64,000 nucleotides of DNA, from positions 372,001 through 436,000 of the forward strand of contig JAXMAV010000003.1 in assembly GCA_046350255.1 (NCBI GenBank). The letters run 5' to 3'. Source of the DNA: CALDUY01 sp046350255 (GTDB lineage Bacteria; Planctomycetota; Planctomycetia; Gemmatales; Gemmataceae). This document shows positions 1 to 8,956 of this stretch, one piece after another; positions within the stretch are counted from its first letter, which is position 1, and each line of letters starts with the position of its first letter. Both the position numbers and the translations under genes were made by a program. The notes below the pieces were generated by a model. That model was not told the origin of the DNA. It saw only the letters and a program-made list of their open reading frames with translations, and did no database searches.

Positions 1-518
1 GCGATGCCAGGGCGGCCGGGCAGATTGTTGCGGTGGCCGTCGAGCAGTTGTTGCCGTTGGCGCGTCGACGGCTCGGGGTGCGGTTGCAGGCGCGGATCGA
101 CCCCGAGGATGTTCTTCAGTCGGTCTTTCGCAGCTTCTTCACACGGCTGCGCGATGGCGATCTGGAGTGCCATGGAGGCGAGCGTCTGTGGCGGCTGCTC
201 GCCGTCATCACCCTGCGAAAGTGTGCCAACCGGCGTGCCCATGCCAATGCCGCCTGCAGGAGTGTGGAAGCGGAAGTTCCCTGGATGGCTGACACCCCGT
301 CCCGGGAGGTCGGACCAGAAGAGGCGGCCACCCTTGCCGACCTGCTGGCCCACCTGCAACGACGGCTTCCACCGCTGTTCCGGTCGATCGTGGAAAAGAC
401 CTTGCAGGGCGAGACCGCAGAGACCATCAGCGGCGCGCTGAGTTGCCCGCTCCGGACAGTTCGCCGGGTGCGCGAGCGATTCCATGCCGACCTGCTCCTG
501 CAACTCGAGGAATCATGA
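1..518 (+). CDS. ECF-type RNA polymerase sigma factor (5' end cut by window edge)
   Basis: The frame is open from base 3 with no start inside the window, so the N-terminus lies to the left; a GTG at 33 is an internal possibility only. At least 171 residues are present. The N-terminal part carries the region-2-like helix with DPEDVLQSVF, the planctomycete ECF version of the core-binding and -10 recognition segment. The last 45 residues form a region-4-like helix-turn-helix (ISGALSCPLRTVRRVRERF). Known for the family: such sigma factors redirect RNA polymerase and in planctomycetes are often paired with Ser/Thr kinases. The stop codon overlaps the ATG of the following kinase (ATGA at 515-518), which points to translational coupling. 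The target regulon cannot be inferred from the sequence. Confidence 0.85.
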   Translation, partial: DARAAGQIVAVAVEQLLPLARRRLGVRLQARIDPEDVLQSVFRSFFTRLRDGDLECHGGERLWRLLAVITLRKCANRRAHANAACRSVEAEVPWMADTPSREVGPEEAATLADLLAHLQRRLPPLFRSIVEKTLQGETAETISGALSCPLRTVRRVRERFHADLLLQLEES

Positions 519-2914
519 CCGCCTGGCGCCTGACCGATCTTGGTGAAGCCGACTGGCTGGACGGTGAGGCAGCCGTGGCTCGCTACGATGCCCTGTGGAG
601 TCTGGGACGACGACCGCGCATCGAGGATTTCTTGCCGCCCAACGGTCCACTGCGGCTGCCACTGCTCATCGAATTGATCCTCACCGAGAGAGAGCTGTCA
701 CGGCCGGTCGGCCGGGTCGAACCGCTCTCTGACTACTTCCACCGGTTTCCTGAACTCTCTGCCGCTCCCCCGGAAGCTCTTCGCGAACTGCTGGCAGACG
801 AAGACCCAGGCGTCCGCACTCCTCCCCAGTTCGTGGGGCCTTACACCCTGGAGGAAGAGATCGGCCGTGGCGGGTTCGCCGTGGTCTACCGCGCCCGGCA
901 CCGAGACGGCACCCTGGTGGCGTTGAAACTGGCCGTTGCCACTGGAGAAACCGTCCGCCTGCGGACCCACGAAGCGGAGGTGGGTAGACGGCTCGACCAT
1001 TCCGCCATCCCGCCAGTGCTGGACGAGGGCCAGGCCGATGGATTTGTCTACCTGGCCCATAGGCTAATCGAGGGCGAACCGCTGCATCGTGTATGGGAGC
1101 GTCGGCCACCCACGCTGTCCGAGGTTGCGGACGTCGTGGCCACGGTGGCTGACGCTGTCCACCATGCACATCAATGCGGCGTTGTTCACCAGGACATCAA
1201 GGCGAGCAATGTTCTGCTCGATCGAACAGGTCGGCCACATCTCATCGATTTCGGACTCGCTCTTCTGGTCGATTCTCCGGGGACCCAGGGAGGTAGACCG
1301 GGTGGGACGGCGGGTTCCATGGCTCCGGAGCAGGTCCTCGGACAGGCAGCAGATGCGCGGAGCGATGTCTGGGGACTGGGGGTGCTGCTGTACGAGGGGC
1401 TGACCGGTCGGGTACCATTTCTCGGCCCGCTGGCGGTGGTGCTGCGGCAGGTGATCGAGTCCCGCCCGTTGCCTCCCCGGCAACTTGTGCCAACCATTCC
1501 CGCCCCCCTCGAAGCCATCTGTCTGCGAGCGCTGGCCCGAAGGCCGGAAGATCGCTATTCCACGGCTGCTGAGCTGGCGGAAGACCTGCGCCGCAGGGGC
1601 ACTCGACGACCGGTTTCCGCCAGCATTCCTGGGCGGCGAAAGCCCCACCGCTATCTGGGATCGCTTGCGGCATTGGCGTTACTCCTTGTCGGCCTGGCGG
1701 GCTGGCATCTTCGCAGTCCTGCACCCACGCCATCCATCGCGCTGGTGGATCCGATCAGCGACCACTGGCTGCCGCTCGTCGGAGCCAGTCCGCCTCCCCT
1801 GCGGTTAGAGATACTCGAGCGCATCCTGCGAGCGTATGCAGAATCCACACGTCAACATCCCCACGATCTCTTCTTCGCTGTGCAGGCAGCCACAGTCCGT
1901 GGGCACCTGGCCGACCAGTTGAGTACGCTGGGCCGACCGTGGGAGGAGGTCCTCGTCGCCCGGCAACGCGAGGTCGATGCCTGGGCTGCGATTACTCGAC
2001 GCTGTGCCGGGCAACCACTCACCGAGCATGGGCACGCGGCAGCGCTGTACTGCCTCGCCGACTGGTTGCGTCGTGGCGGTCGCCAGGATGAATCCAAAGA
2101 CTGTTTCCACCAGGCCGAACAGCGTTTTGCTCGCCTGACGGAGGAGTGGGGAGTGAATCGAGACTGGGCCGAACAACGGGCGGCGAACGTCAGCCCCTCT
2201 CTGGCCCTGTGGTGGCGGCGGACACCCGATGCCCACTGGCACCGGCTCACCGTGACCGTGCATCGGCAAGCGGCAGAGGTGGCGCTGGCGCGAGGCGATT
2301 ACCTGGCAGCGATTGCCCGTGCGCGCCGGGCACTGCTGGAGGCGAATCGTCGCTTCCACGATTCGGCTGATCGACTGGTACACCAGGCCGACGCGGTACG
2401 CGTGCTTGGGCAAGCGCTGACCGAGGTTGGACGACATCCGGAGGCCTGCGACGAGTTGGTGCGCGTGGTAGAAAGCTGGAAGATCGACTCACGATCGAGG
2501 GTGGGAGAAACCTGGGAACTTCGCCGCGTTGCCATTGCCCCGCTGCACGAGGTGGCCCGTCACACTTTGTATGCCGGTTTGCTTCCGCAGGCCGAGATGG
2601 CATTTCGACGGACGCTGACTCTTCGCGAGCGCCTGGCTGCCGATCCGTTGGCTCGACCGATCATCCACCTGGACTGCAGCGCCACTAGCTATCACCTGGC
2701 GCAGGTCCTGGAGCGGCAGAGCCACGAGAAGGAAGCCGAGAATCACTATCGCACCGCCCTGGACGAGCACCTGCGAGGGCTGTCTGCGTTGCCGGATGAT
2801 CCGCACGCCCGCCGCTGGCTACCCGACCGTTACCGTGCGCTGGCCCTGCTACTCACTCGACAAGGGCGAGCCGACGAGGCCTCTCGTCTTCGTCCTCCCT
2901 CCTCGAGTCCCTGA
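515..2914 (+). CDS. Membrane Ser/Thr protein kinase with C-terminal helical repeats
   Basis: 799 residues starting at the ATG that overlaps the sigma factor stop; the longer frame from 443 runs inside that gene and was not used. A Hanks-type kinase domain spans about residues 105-365: glycine loop IGRGGFAVVY, ALKL lysine, catalytic loop HQDIKASNVL, DFG, APE as APEQ, and DVWGLGVLLYEG. The HRD arginine is Gln (HQD), so this is a non-RD kinase, which usually does not depend on activation-loop phosphorylation. One membrane helix follows at about 385-405 (ALALLLVGLAGW), then about 390 residues of alanine-rich helical repeats resembling TPRs, probably outside the cytoplasm. It probably acts with the upstream sigma factor, perhaps as its regulator; that link is inferred from the overlap. 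Confidence 0.9.
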   Translation: MTAWRLTDLGEADWLDGEAAVARYDALWSLGRRPRIEDFLPPNGPLRLPLLIELILTERELSRPVGRVEPLSDYFHRFPELSAAPPEALRELLADEDPGVRTPPQFVGPYTLEEEIGRGGFAVVYRARHRDGTLVALKLAVATGETVRLRTHEAEVGRRLDHSAIPPVLDEGQADGFVYLAHRLIEGEPLHRVWERRPPTLSEVADVVATVADAVHHAHQCGVVHQDIKASNVLLDRTGRPHLIDFGLALLVDSPGTQGGRPGGTAGSMAPEQVLGQAADARSDVWGLGVLLYEGLTGRVPFLGPLAVVLRQVIESRPLPPRQLVPTIPAPLEAICLRALARRPEDRYSTAAELAEDLRRRGTRRPVSASIPGRRKPHRYLGSLAALALLLVGLAGWHLRSPAPTPSIALVDPISDHWLPLVGASPPPLRLEILERILRAYAESTRQHPHDLFFAVQAATVRGHLADQLSTLGRPWEEVLVARQREVDAWAAITRRCAGQPLTEHGHAAALYCLADWLRRGGRQDESKDCFHQAEQRFARLTEEWGVNRDWAEQRAANVSPSLALWWRRTPDAHWHRLTVTVHRQAAEVALARGDYLAAIARARRALLEANRRFHDSADRLVHQADAVRVLGQALTEVGRHPEACDELVRVVESWKIDSRSRVGETWELRRVAIAPLHEVARHTLYAGLLPQAEMAFRRTLTLRERLAADPLARPIIHLDCSATSYHLAQVLERQSHEKEAENHYRTALDEHLRGLSALPDDPHARRWLPDRYRALALLLTRQGRADEASRLRPPSSSP

Positions 2915-3481
2915 CCATTCGCGGAGTCAGGGTTGTTCTTCCAGCTGTTTGACCAGGTGTATCCCAAATGTCACGGGGCTTAGATGCATCCACTACACCT
3001 GCGCTGTAGTGGTGGTGAGCCACCGAGCCTGGGACCAAAGCGCTGGTCGATCCGCTAGCAGCCAGGCCAACGTGACACTGCCGCACGCGTTCTCATTCAG
3101 TGTGGGCCACGGAGATGACTGTGCCTGTTGTCAACAAGGCACCCACACTCCGACTGTTACAAGGTGGTCGGCCGCTCCCTGGAGATGGCAATTCGGTAGC
3201 CAGGTAGGATGAGCAAGCGTGGTAAGCGACATCCCCACGATGGTGCAACTCAGGAGTGGGAATGCGCCGTTCCCGACCTGCCCCTCCTGCACGAGCACGA
3301 CCTCCGCGTCCTCCTCCGGCTCGCCCAGGGCCGAGATAGGGCCCCCGCGCTGGATGCGATGGACACAACCGGCGTAACGGCCCGAAGGCACCTGTGGCCG
3401 TGGACAGACTGGGCCCCTACCAGCGAACTGGTCGGGGCGCTCCAGTGGACCATCGGTGGACATTCCCGGGTCGTTCAACCG
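2915..3481. other. 567-base intergenic stretch without a convincing gene
   Basis: This lies between the kinase stop and the end of the minus-strand atypical kinase. Several short open frames exist on both strands (for example minus 3131-3478, 115 codons). None shows a family motif, signal peptide or good ribosome binding site, and codon use does not favour one frame. A hairpin at 2990-3012 lies near the left end. The stretch may be a decayed gene or just the meeting zone of two convergent transcripts. Confidence 0.5.
2990..3012 (+). terminator. Hairpin downstream of the Ser/Thr kinase gene
   Basis: A perfect 8-bp inverted repeat (CCACTACA / TGTAGTGG) with a 7-base loop starts 75 bases after the kinase stop. 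No T-tract follows on either side, so it could be a factor-dependent terminator or an RNA-end stabilising structure. Confidence 0.3.
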
Positions 3482-4300
3482 TTATGCGGCGCGCCGCGGC
3501 GCTTCCTGCATCGTCGGTTTCGATTTTGGCTCCAGCAGCCAGCGCTGCAGCACGAAGTGACGCACCGCCCGGTACGGTCGGCGCAGCACGATGCCATGCA
3601 GCCACAGCAGCGTGCCCTTCTGCCGGGCTCGGCGCAGTTCCTCGGGGCTAAAGTCGTCGGGATGATCGTGCGTGTGATGCTTCCGCAGATGGTAGCGATC
3701 CACCCCCTGCATGTAGCTCAGAAACCGCCGCGCCATCCAGGCCAACCCCGGCACCCGGATCAGCCGCGGCCCCAGAGCAATCTGAAAGTCGATCAGCACC
3801 GGCCGGCCCGCTTCATCGACCAGCACATTCTCCGGCTTGGCCAGGTCGTTGTGCGACATCCCCCGCGCATGCACATCCTCCAGAATGCGCGCCAGCTCCG
3901 GGTGGAAGCGCCGATCCGGCAGCGCCTGGGCGCGATACTCTTTCAGGTTGCACCCGGGAACGAACTCGCGCACCATGCCCGCCTCGCCATGCGTGGCCAG
4001 CATGCGCGGAATCCCTGGTACGTCGGCCAGCGCCCGGTATGCGTCGATCTCACGCCGCGCCAGCCAGCGCCCCAGCCACCCCAGGGGCAGCCCCCACAGC
4101 GCATCGGTGTGGTAGATCTTCAGCAGGACCTGCCGAGGCAGCACCGATAGCTGGTTGCCGTGCTCGTAGATGCCCACCGCCGCATAGAAATCGCGCTTCA
4201 GCAGCTTGCGCTGCTGATACACGACATCCTGAAACGGAAACTCCGATGGCAATTCCTTGCCGCGCAGTTGCCGGTATTTGTGCCAGTCCGAATCCGCCAT
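3482..4300 (-). CDS. Small atypical protein kinase-like protein (RIO/LPS-kinase-like)
   Basis: 272 residues; the start has a GGAGG eight bases upstream. It keeps the kinase catalytic loop as HNDLAKPENVLVD (about residues 150-165) followed by LIDFQIALG, where the metal-binding DFG reads DFQ. An invariant-lysine candidate lies in VLLKIYH near residue 60, and a glycine-rich loop is not obvious. Pattern and length resemble the RIO/lipopolysaccharide-kinase (InaA/WaaP-like) group rather than classical Hanks kinases, so it may phosphorylate a sugar or lipid instead of protein. No signal peptide or clear membrane helix is present. It is transcribed alone, downstream of a possible promoter at 4436-4464. 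Substrate unknown. Confidence 0.75.
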   Translation of the reverse strand: MADSDWHKYRQLRGKELPSEFPFQDVVYQQRKLLKRDFYAAVGIYEHGNQLSVLPRQVLLKIYHTDALWGLPLGWLGRWLARREIDAYRALADVPGIPRMLATHGEAGMVREFVPGCNLKEYRAQALPDRRFHPELARILEDVHARGMSHNDLAKPENVLVDEAGRPVLIDFQIALGPRLIRVPGLAWMARRFLSYMQGVDRYHLRKHHTHDHPDDFSPEELRRARQKGTLLWLHGIVLRRPYRAVRHFVLQRWLLEPKSKPTMQEAPRRAA

Positions 4301-4435
4301 GGGGGCGGCCTCCTGAACGTGTGCACGGCCACGCCCCGGCGACGACCCGCGACGGTTACAACGCCCCCCGACGTTGTCCCCCTCGCCCGTCTGCCGAGCG
4401 TCGATCGCACCCTCTATGTGTTCCGATGGGCGAGG

Positions 4436-4464
4436 GTAATAGCGAGGAGGCCAAGACAGGTCAA
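4436..4464 (-). promoter_or_regulatory. Sigma70-like promoter candidate for the atypical kinase gene
   Basis: On the minus strand, TTGACC (4464-4459) is followed after exactly 17 bases by TATTAC (4441-4436), matching the -35 consensus at 5/6 and the -10 at 4/6. It lies about 136 bases upstream of the kinase start in an otherwise GC-rich region. Pattern match only. Confidence 0.35.
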
Positions 4465-4502
4465 GAGGAATATTCGTCCAAAAATGAACTGCGCAACGAG
4501 AA

Positions 4503-4541
4503 GCGCACCGAGGGAACGCCTTACAGCGTCTCTCGGTGCGC
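4503..4541 (-). terminator. Terminator hairpin after the DUF1501 gene
   Basis: A perfect 10-bp inverted repeat (GCGCACCGAG / CTCGGTGCGC) with a 19-base loop begins 11 bases past the stop of the minus-strand DUF1501 gene. A short T-run (CATTTTTGG) lies about 20 bases beyond it in the direction of transcription. Confidence 0.55.
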
Positions 4542-4552
4542 CTCCGCGAACA

Positions 4553-5959
4553 TCACGCCAGGATGTCGCGCACCACGTTCCCGTGCACGTCGGTCAGCCG
4601 ATAGTCGCGGCCGCCGTACCGGTAGGTCAGTCGTTCGTGGTCCAGGCCCAGCAAATGCAGGATGGTGGCGTGCAGGTCGTGCACATGCACCTTCTTCTCG
4701 GCGGCGGCGAAGCCAAACTCATCCGTGGCGCCGTATGTCATGCCGCCCTTCACTCCACCGCCCGCCAGCCAGACGCTGAAGCCATGATTGTTGTGGTCGC
4801 GTCCCTTCGCTCCCTCGCTGGTCGGCGTGCGGCCGAACTCGCCGCCCCACAGCACCAGCGTGTCTTCCAGCAATCCCCGACGTTTAAGATCCTTCAACAG
4901 CGCGGCGATCGGGCGGTCGGTCTGCTTCGCCTTGCCCTCGTGGGCCTTGATGTCGCCGTGATCGTCCCACGGCTGGCCTGCCCCGGTGAAGATCTGCACC
5001 ATCCGCACCCCGCGCTCCACCAGCCGGCGTGCCAGCAAGCAGGCGTTGGCGAACTCGCCCCGGCCGTACAGCTCGCGCGTGTCCTTCGTTTCGCGCTCCA
5101 GGTCGAAGGCGTCCTGCGCCTCGAACTGCATGCGGTAGGCCATCTCCAGCGACTGAATCCGCGCTTCCAGCGGGTTGTCCTTGCCGCGCCGGGCCAGGTG
5201 CAGCTCGTTCAGCCGCAGCATCAGATCCATCTGCTCGCGCTGGGCTTTCGGATCCAGCGCGGTGCTGGCCAGGTGCGGGATCGCGCTGCGCGGGTCGATC
5301 CGCGAGTTGTTGATGTGCGTCCCCTGGTAGATACCCGGCAGAAAGCTGTTGCTCCACAGCTGCGGGCCCACCACCGGCTTGCCCGGGCACAGCACGACGA
5401 ACCCGGGTAGGTTCTGGTTCTCGCACCCCAGCCCGTACAGCAACCACGACCCCATGCTCGGCCGCGTCGGCTGCTGCTCGCCCGTCGTCATCATCAGCAG
5501 CGACGGTTCGTGATTGGGCACATTGGTGTGCATCGAGCGGATCACGCAGAGATCGTCCGCGCACTGCGCCAGCTCCGGGTAGATCTCGCTGATCTCCATC
5601 CCCGACTTGCCCGCGCGACGGAACTGGAACGGCGACTGCATCAGCGCCCCGGTGCGCCGTTCGGTCCGCAGCCCGCCGTTGGGTGGCTCCTTGCCGTGAT
5701 ACTTCGCCAGCGCCGGCTTGGGGTCGAAGGTGTCCACCTGCGAGGGTCCACCGTTCATGAACAGGTGGATCACCCGCTTCGCCTTCCCCGGGAAGTGCGA
5801 CGCCTTCGGCGCCAGCGGCCCGCCGCGCGCCGCGCCCGTGGGCGGTGCCGCAGCGCCTAGCTCGTTGCGCTCCGCCAGCAGTGCCGCCAGGCCCAGGCTG
5901 CCCAGGCCGGTGCCCACGCGGGCCAGCAGCTCTCGACGACTGAAAGTGTGTGGTTGCAT
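4553..5959 (-). CDS. DUF1501 family protein, twin-arginine exported
   Basis: 468 residues. The N-terminus holds a Tat-like signal (SRRELL at residues 7-12, then a hydrophobic alanine/leucine stretch ending at GAAAPP). The mature part has the DUF1501 hallmarks HLFMNGGPSQVDTFDPK, WDDHGDIKAHE, GGEFGRTP and GRDHNNHGFSVWLAGGG, related to the alkaline-phosphatase/sulfatase fold. The family is strongly expanded in Planctomycetes, nearly always beside a DUF1549/DUF1553 protein as here (27 bases downstream of it). The pair probably works in the periplasm on complex carbon or sulfated polymers, but no substrate has been firmly established and none can be read here. Confidence 0.93.
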   Translation of the reverse strand: MQPHTFSRRELLARVGTGLGSLGLAALLAERNELGAAAPPTGAARGGPLAPKASHFPGKAKRVIHLFMNGGPSQVDTFDPKPALAKYHGKEPPNGGLRTERRTGALMQSPFQFRRAGKSGMEISEIYPELAQCADDLCVIRSMHTNVPNHEPSLLMMTTGEQQPTRPSMGSWLLYGLGCENQNLPGFVVLCPGKPVVGPQLWSNSFLPGIYQGTHINNSRIDPRSAIPHLASTALDPKAQREQMDLMLRLNELHLARRGKDNPLEARIQSLEMAYRMQFEAQDAFDLERETKDTRELYGRGEFANACLLARRLVERGVRMVQIFTGAGQPWDDHGDIKAHEGKAKQTDRPIAALLKDLKRRGLLEDTLVLWGGEFGRTPTSEGAKGRDHNNHGFSVWLAGGGVKGGMTYGATDEFGFAAAEKKVHVHDLHATILHLLGLDHERLTYRYGGRDYRLTDVHGNVVRDILA

Positions 5960-5986
5960 GGCGCGGTCGTCCTCGGTTCACCCGGG

Positions 5987-8650
5987 TTAATCGATGTAGA
6001 GAAACTCGTTGCTGCCCAGCAGCACCTGCGCATAGCGCTCCAGCCGGCTCAGCTGATTCTTGCCCGTCGGGACGGTGTCGGCTCCCGCCAGGTAGGCCCG
6101 GCCCAGGTCGGCCTCCGCCTCCAGCGGCGGACGTCCGTAACACAGCCGGTAGGCCAGGTCGATCCGTCCCGCATCGTCGCTCTTCGTCTCCCGCAGCCGG
6201 GTCGCCAGCTCCCGCGCTCGCTGCAGGATGAACGGACTGTTCAGCACGAACAGTTGCTGCTGCGGCACCGTCGTCTCGGTCCGCTTCTCGCTGGTGATGT
6301 TCGCGTCGGGGAAGTCGAACAGACGCAGCAACCCGTCGAGTTCGTGCCGACTCACCCGGGCGTAGACCGTCCGCCGCACGTTGTTGCCATCCGTCAGCGA
6401 CTGGGTCGGTCCGCCCATCTGCACGTCGAGCCGGCCGGTGACGCTCAGAAGCGCATCGCGCCACGACTCCACGTCCAGCCGACGCCGATTCATCCGCCAC
6501 AGCAGGCGGTTGTCTGGATCCTTGCGCTGGTTGATCTCGTCGGGCAATCCAGCCAGCTGATACGTGGCGGACAGCACGACCAGCCGATGCAGCGCCTTCA
6601 GCGACCAGCCCTGCCGGACGAACTCGCTGGCCAGCCAGTCGAGCAGTTCTGGATGCGTCGGGCGTTCGCCCAGCGCGCCGAAGTTGCTGGGCGTGCCCAC
6701 CAGACCGCGGCCGAAGTGATGATGCCACACCCGGTTGACCAGCACCCGCGCCGTCAGTGGATTCTCAGCGCTGGCGATCGCTCGCGCCAGGTCGAGCCGA
6801 CCCGATCCCTGCTTGAACAACGCTGGTTCGTCGCCAGCCAGCACCCGCAGGAACCGCCGCGGTGCGACCGGGCCCGGCCGCGCCGGATTCCCCCGAAGGT
6901 ACACCTTCATGTCCTGCGGATTCGCCTCGACGATGCCGTGGGCCATCGCCGGCGCCGGCGGCACCTGCTTCTTCTTCTCTTCCGCCAGCCGCTGCATCTG
7001 CTGATGCTTGCTCCGCGCCTCGGGCGTCATCCGGGCGGGCACATCCTTCTCGGTGGGGCTGAACACGCCATTCTCACCGAAGAACACCTGTACCAGCGCC
7101 GGGTCCATCTTCTTGCGATCGGTGGGCGCCTTCTTCTGCAGCGCCGCCGTGGCCTGCTCCTGCAGTTCGCGCGCTAGCCGGGCCACCTCCGCCTCGTCGT
7201 GGGTCGGCGCCATCCGCCGCCATGTGACCAGCGCTGGCAGGTTCTTGCCCATGTTGCTGCCCGGGGCCAGCAGCTTTGCCATCCGATCCAGCACCGCCGG
7301 GTCCAGCTTCTCGTCCCGGGCCAGACGCGCCACATCACCCTTGCGGGCGCGCGCCTTCCAGGCAGCCGTCAGGTAGCGCGCCAGCTGATCCGCCTGGCCC
7401 TCCGCCTGCCGCACGCGCTCCGCCTTCAAAAACTCCTTCAGCGCCTTGTCGGCCTCGCTGGCCACCTTCTGCGCCTGCTCGAACCGGGTCACCACGTCTT
7501 TCTGGGCCAGCGGTACATCAGCCAGCTTCGACGAGTGGAACACCCCCGCCAGCGAGTAATAGTCCTGCGTCGGCACCGGATCGTACTTGTGGTCGTGACA
7601 CCGCGCGCACGACACCGTCAGCCCCAGCAGCCCGCGCGACAGCGTGTCTACCCGGTCGTCCAGTTCCTCGGCGATCACCTGCGCGGCGTTGCTGTTCTTG
7701 TAGTACACCGCCCCCAGCCCGAAGAAGCCCAGTGCCGCCCGATCCTCCAGCCGCGCATCCGCCACCAGGTCGGCCGCCACCTGCAGCGTCACGAAGCGAT
7801 CGTACGGCATGTCCTCGTTCAGCGCCCCGATCACCCAGTCGCGGTAACGCCACGCCTGCGTGTTGGGCTTCACCCCGAAGGTGTGGGCCTGATCCTCCGC
7901 ATACCGGGCCACGTCCAGCCAGTGCCGCGCCCAGCGCTCGCCATACCGCGGCGACGCCAGCAGCCGATCCACCACCCGGGCATATGCGCGCGGATCGCGG
8001 TCCGCCTCGAACGCTTCCACCTCGGCCGGCGTCGGCGGCAGCCCCGTCAGATCGAACGTCACACGTCGAATCAGCGTCCGTCGATCGGCGGCCGCCACCG
8101 GGGTCAGCCCCTCGGTCTCCAGCCGCGCCAGGATGAAGCGATCGATGTCGTTCTTCACCCAGTCGGCTCGCTTCACCGTCGGCAGGGCAGGGCGGCGCAC
8201 CGGCTGAAACGACCAGAACCGCCGCGCCTCGTTCCAGTCCGTCCCCTTCGTGACCTGAGCGCTGGCGTCCGGCGCCGGCGCCCCCATCTTCACCCAGGCT
8301 TTCAGATCCGCCACCACGGCCGCCGGCAGCGGCGCGCCCGGCGGCATCTTCAGATCGCCCCGATGATCCAGCGCCTTGATCAGCAGGCTTTCCTCCGGCT
8401 TGCCCGGCACCAGCGCCGCGCCCGATTCGCCGCCCTTCAAGAGCGCCGCCCGGCTATCCACCTGCAGCCCACCACGGTTCTTCTTGTGCTCGGTCGAGTG
8501 GCACTTGTAGCAGTGCTCGACGAGGACGGGCCGCACCTTCTTCTCGAAGAATTCGACGCCATCGCTCGGGGTAGCGCCTCGCGCGCCGGACCAGGACATG
8601 CTCCAGGACATTCCGACAAGGAGGGCGAGACAGGGGCCTGAACGCCACAT
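5987..8650 (-). CDS. PSD1-type protein: cytochrome-like CxxCH domain plus DUF1549 and DUF1553
   Basis: 887 residues with start ATG at 8650, chosen because it gives a signal peptide (MWRSGPCLALLVGMSW...GARG) and has GGAGG ten bases upstream; the open frame reaches 8794 but adds no plausible signal. Domains in order: planctomycete cytochrome C-like head with CYKCH near residue 47, DUF1549 at about 160-380 with a second CxxCH-like motif SCARCHDHKYDP near 348, and DUF1553 at about 590-870 with ENPLTARVLVNRVWHHHFG. CYKCH is a potential haem c attachment site. Exported and periplasmic by inference. It forms an operon with the DUF1501 gene that follows 27 bases downstream, the standard planctomycete pairing. 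Confidence 0.93.
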   Translation of the reverse strand: MWRSGPCLALLVGMSWSMSWSGARGATPSDGVEFFEKKVRPVLVEHCYKCHSTEHKKNRGGLQVDSRAALLKGGESGAALVPGKPEESLLIKALDHRGDLKMPPGAPLPAAVVADLKAWVKMGAPAPDASAQVTKGTDWNEARRFWSFQPVRRPALPTVKRADWVKNDIDRFILARLETEGLTPVAAADRRTLIRRVTFDLTGLPPTPAEVEAFEADRDPRAYARVVDRLLASPRYGERWARHWLDVARYAEDQAHTFGVKPNTQAWRYRDWVIGALNEDMPYDRFVTLQVAADLVADARLEDRAALGFFGLGAVYYKNSNAAQVIAEELDDRVDTLSRGLLGLTVSCARCHDHKYDPVPTQDYYSLAGVFHSSKLADVPLAQKDVVTRFEQAQKVASEADKALKEFLKAERVRQAEGQADQLARYLTAAWKARARKGDVARLARDEKLDPAVLDRMAKLLAPGSNMGKNLPALVTWRRMAPTHDEAEVARLARELQEQATAALQKKAPTDRKKMDPALVQVFFGENGVFSPTEKDVPARMTPEARSKHQQMQRLAEEKKKQVPPAPAMAHGIVEANPQDMKVYLRGNPARPGPVAPRRFLRVLAGDEPALFKQGSGRLDLARAIASAENPLTARVLVNRVWHHHFGRGLVGTPSNFGALGERPTHPELLDWLASEFVRQGWSLKALHRLVVLSATYQLAGLPDEINQRKDPDNRLLWRMNRRRLDVESWRDALLSVTGRLDVQMGGPTQSLTDGNNVRRTVYARVSRHELDGLLRLFDFPDANITSEKRTETTVPQQQLFVLNSPFILQRARELATRLRETKSDDAGRIDLAYRLCYGRPPLEAEADLGRAYLAGADTVPTGKNQLSRLERYAQVLLGSNEFLYID

Positions 8651-8956
8651 CGCGAGGGAGCCTCCAGGGAGGGGACTCGGGGGGAAAACAGTCAGCCAGG
8701 CAGGGCAGGGCGCAATTCGGAGGTACAAGGCGTGGGAGAGATCGCCTCTCCAGAATACCTGCGCCTTCGCCGAATGCAATCCTCTACCTGGCACTCACCG
8801 ATCCTTTCTGCCTCGCCGCCCACCGTAACTCACCGTTTGTTGACGGCGCCGGCGACTCCAGCCCGCCTGCGGTCGCCCGGCGCCACCCTGTATCTTCGCA
8901 CGGCGCGACACTTGTTCGGAGAGCACGATCGCTGCCCCTCAACGACAATGCCTCTT
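8651..8956. other. 306-base intergenic stretch upstream of the PSD1 gene
   Basis: This separates the PSD1 start from the end of the acetyltransferase gene (both minus strand), so it should hold the PSD1/DUF1501 promoter. A small 6-bp hairpin (GGAGAG / CTCTCC, 8735-8751) is visible. I see no convincing coding frame and no clear -35/-10 pair. Confidence 0.4.

Noticed and set aside
3131..3478. 115-codon minus-strand frame between the two kinase genes
   Set aside because: No family motif, signal peptide or ribosome binding site; recorded as an unexplained intergenic stretch.
4884..6728. 614-codon minus-strand frame overlapping the DUF1501 and PSD1 genes
   Set aside because: It is a shifted frame through two well-conserved genes and consists of Ala/Arg/Gly-rich sequence without domains.
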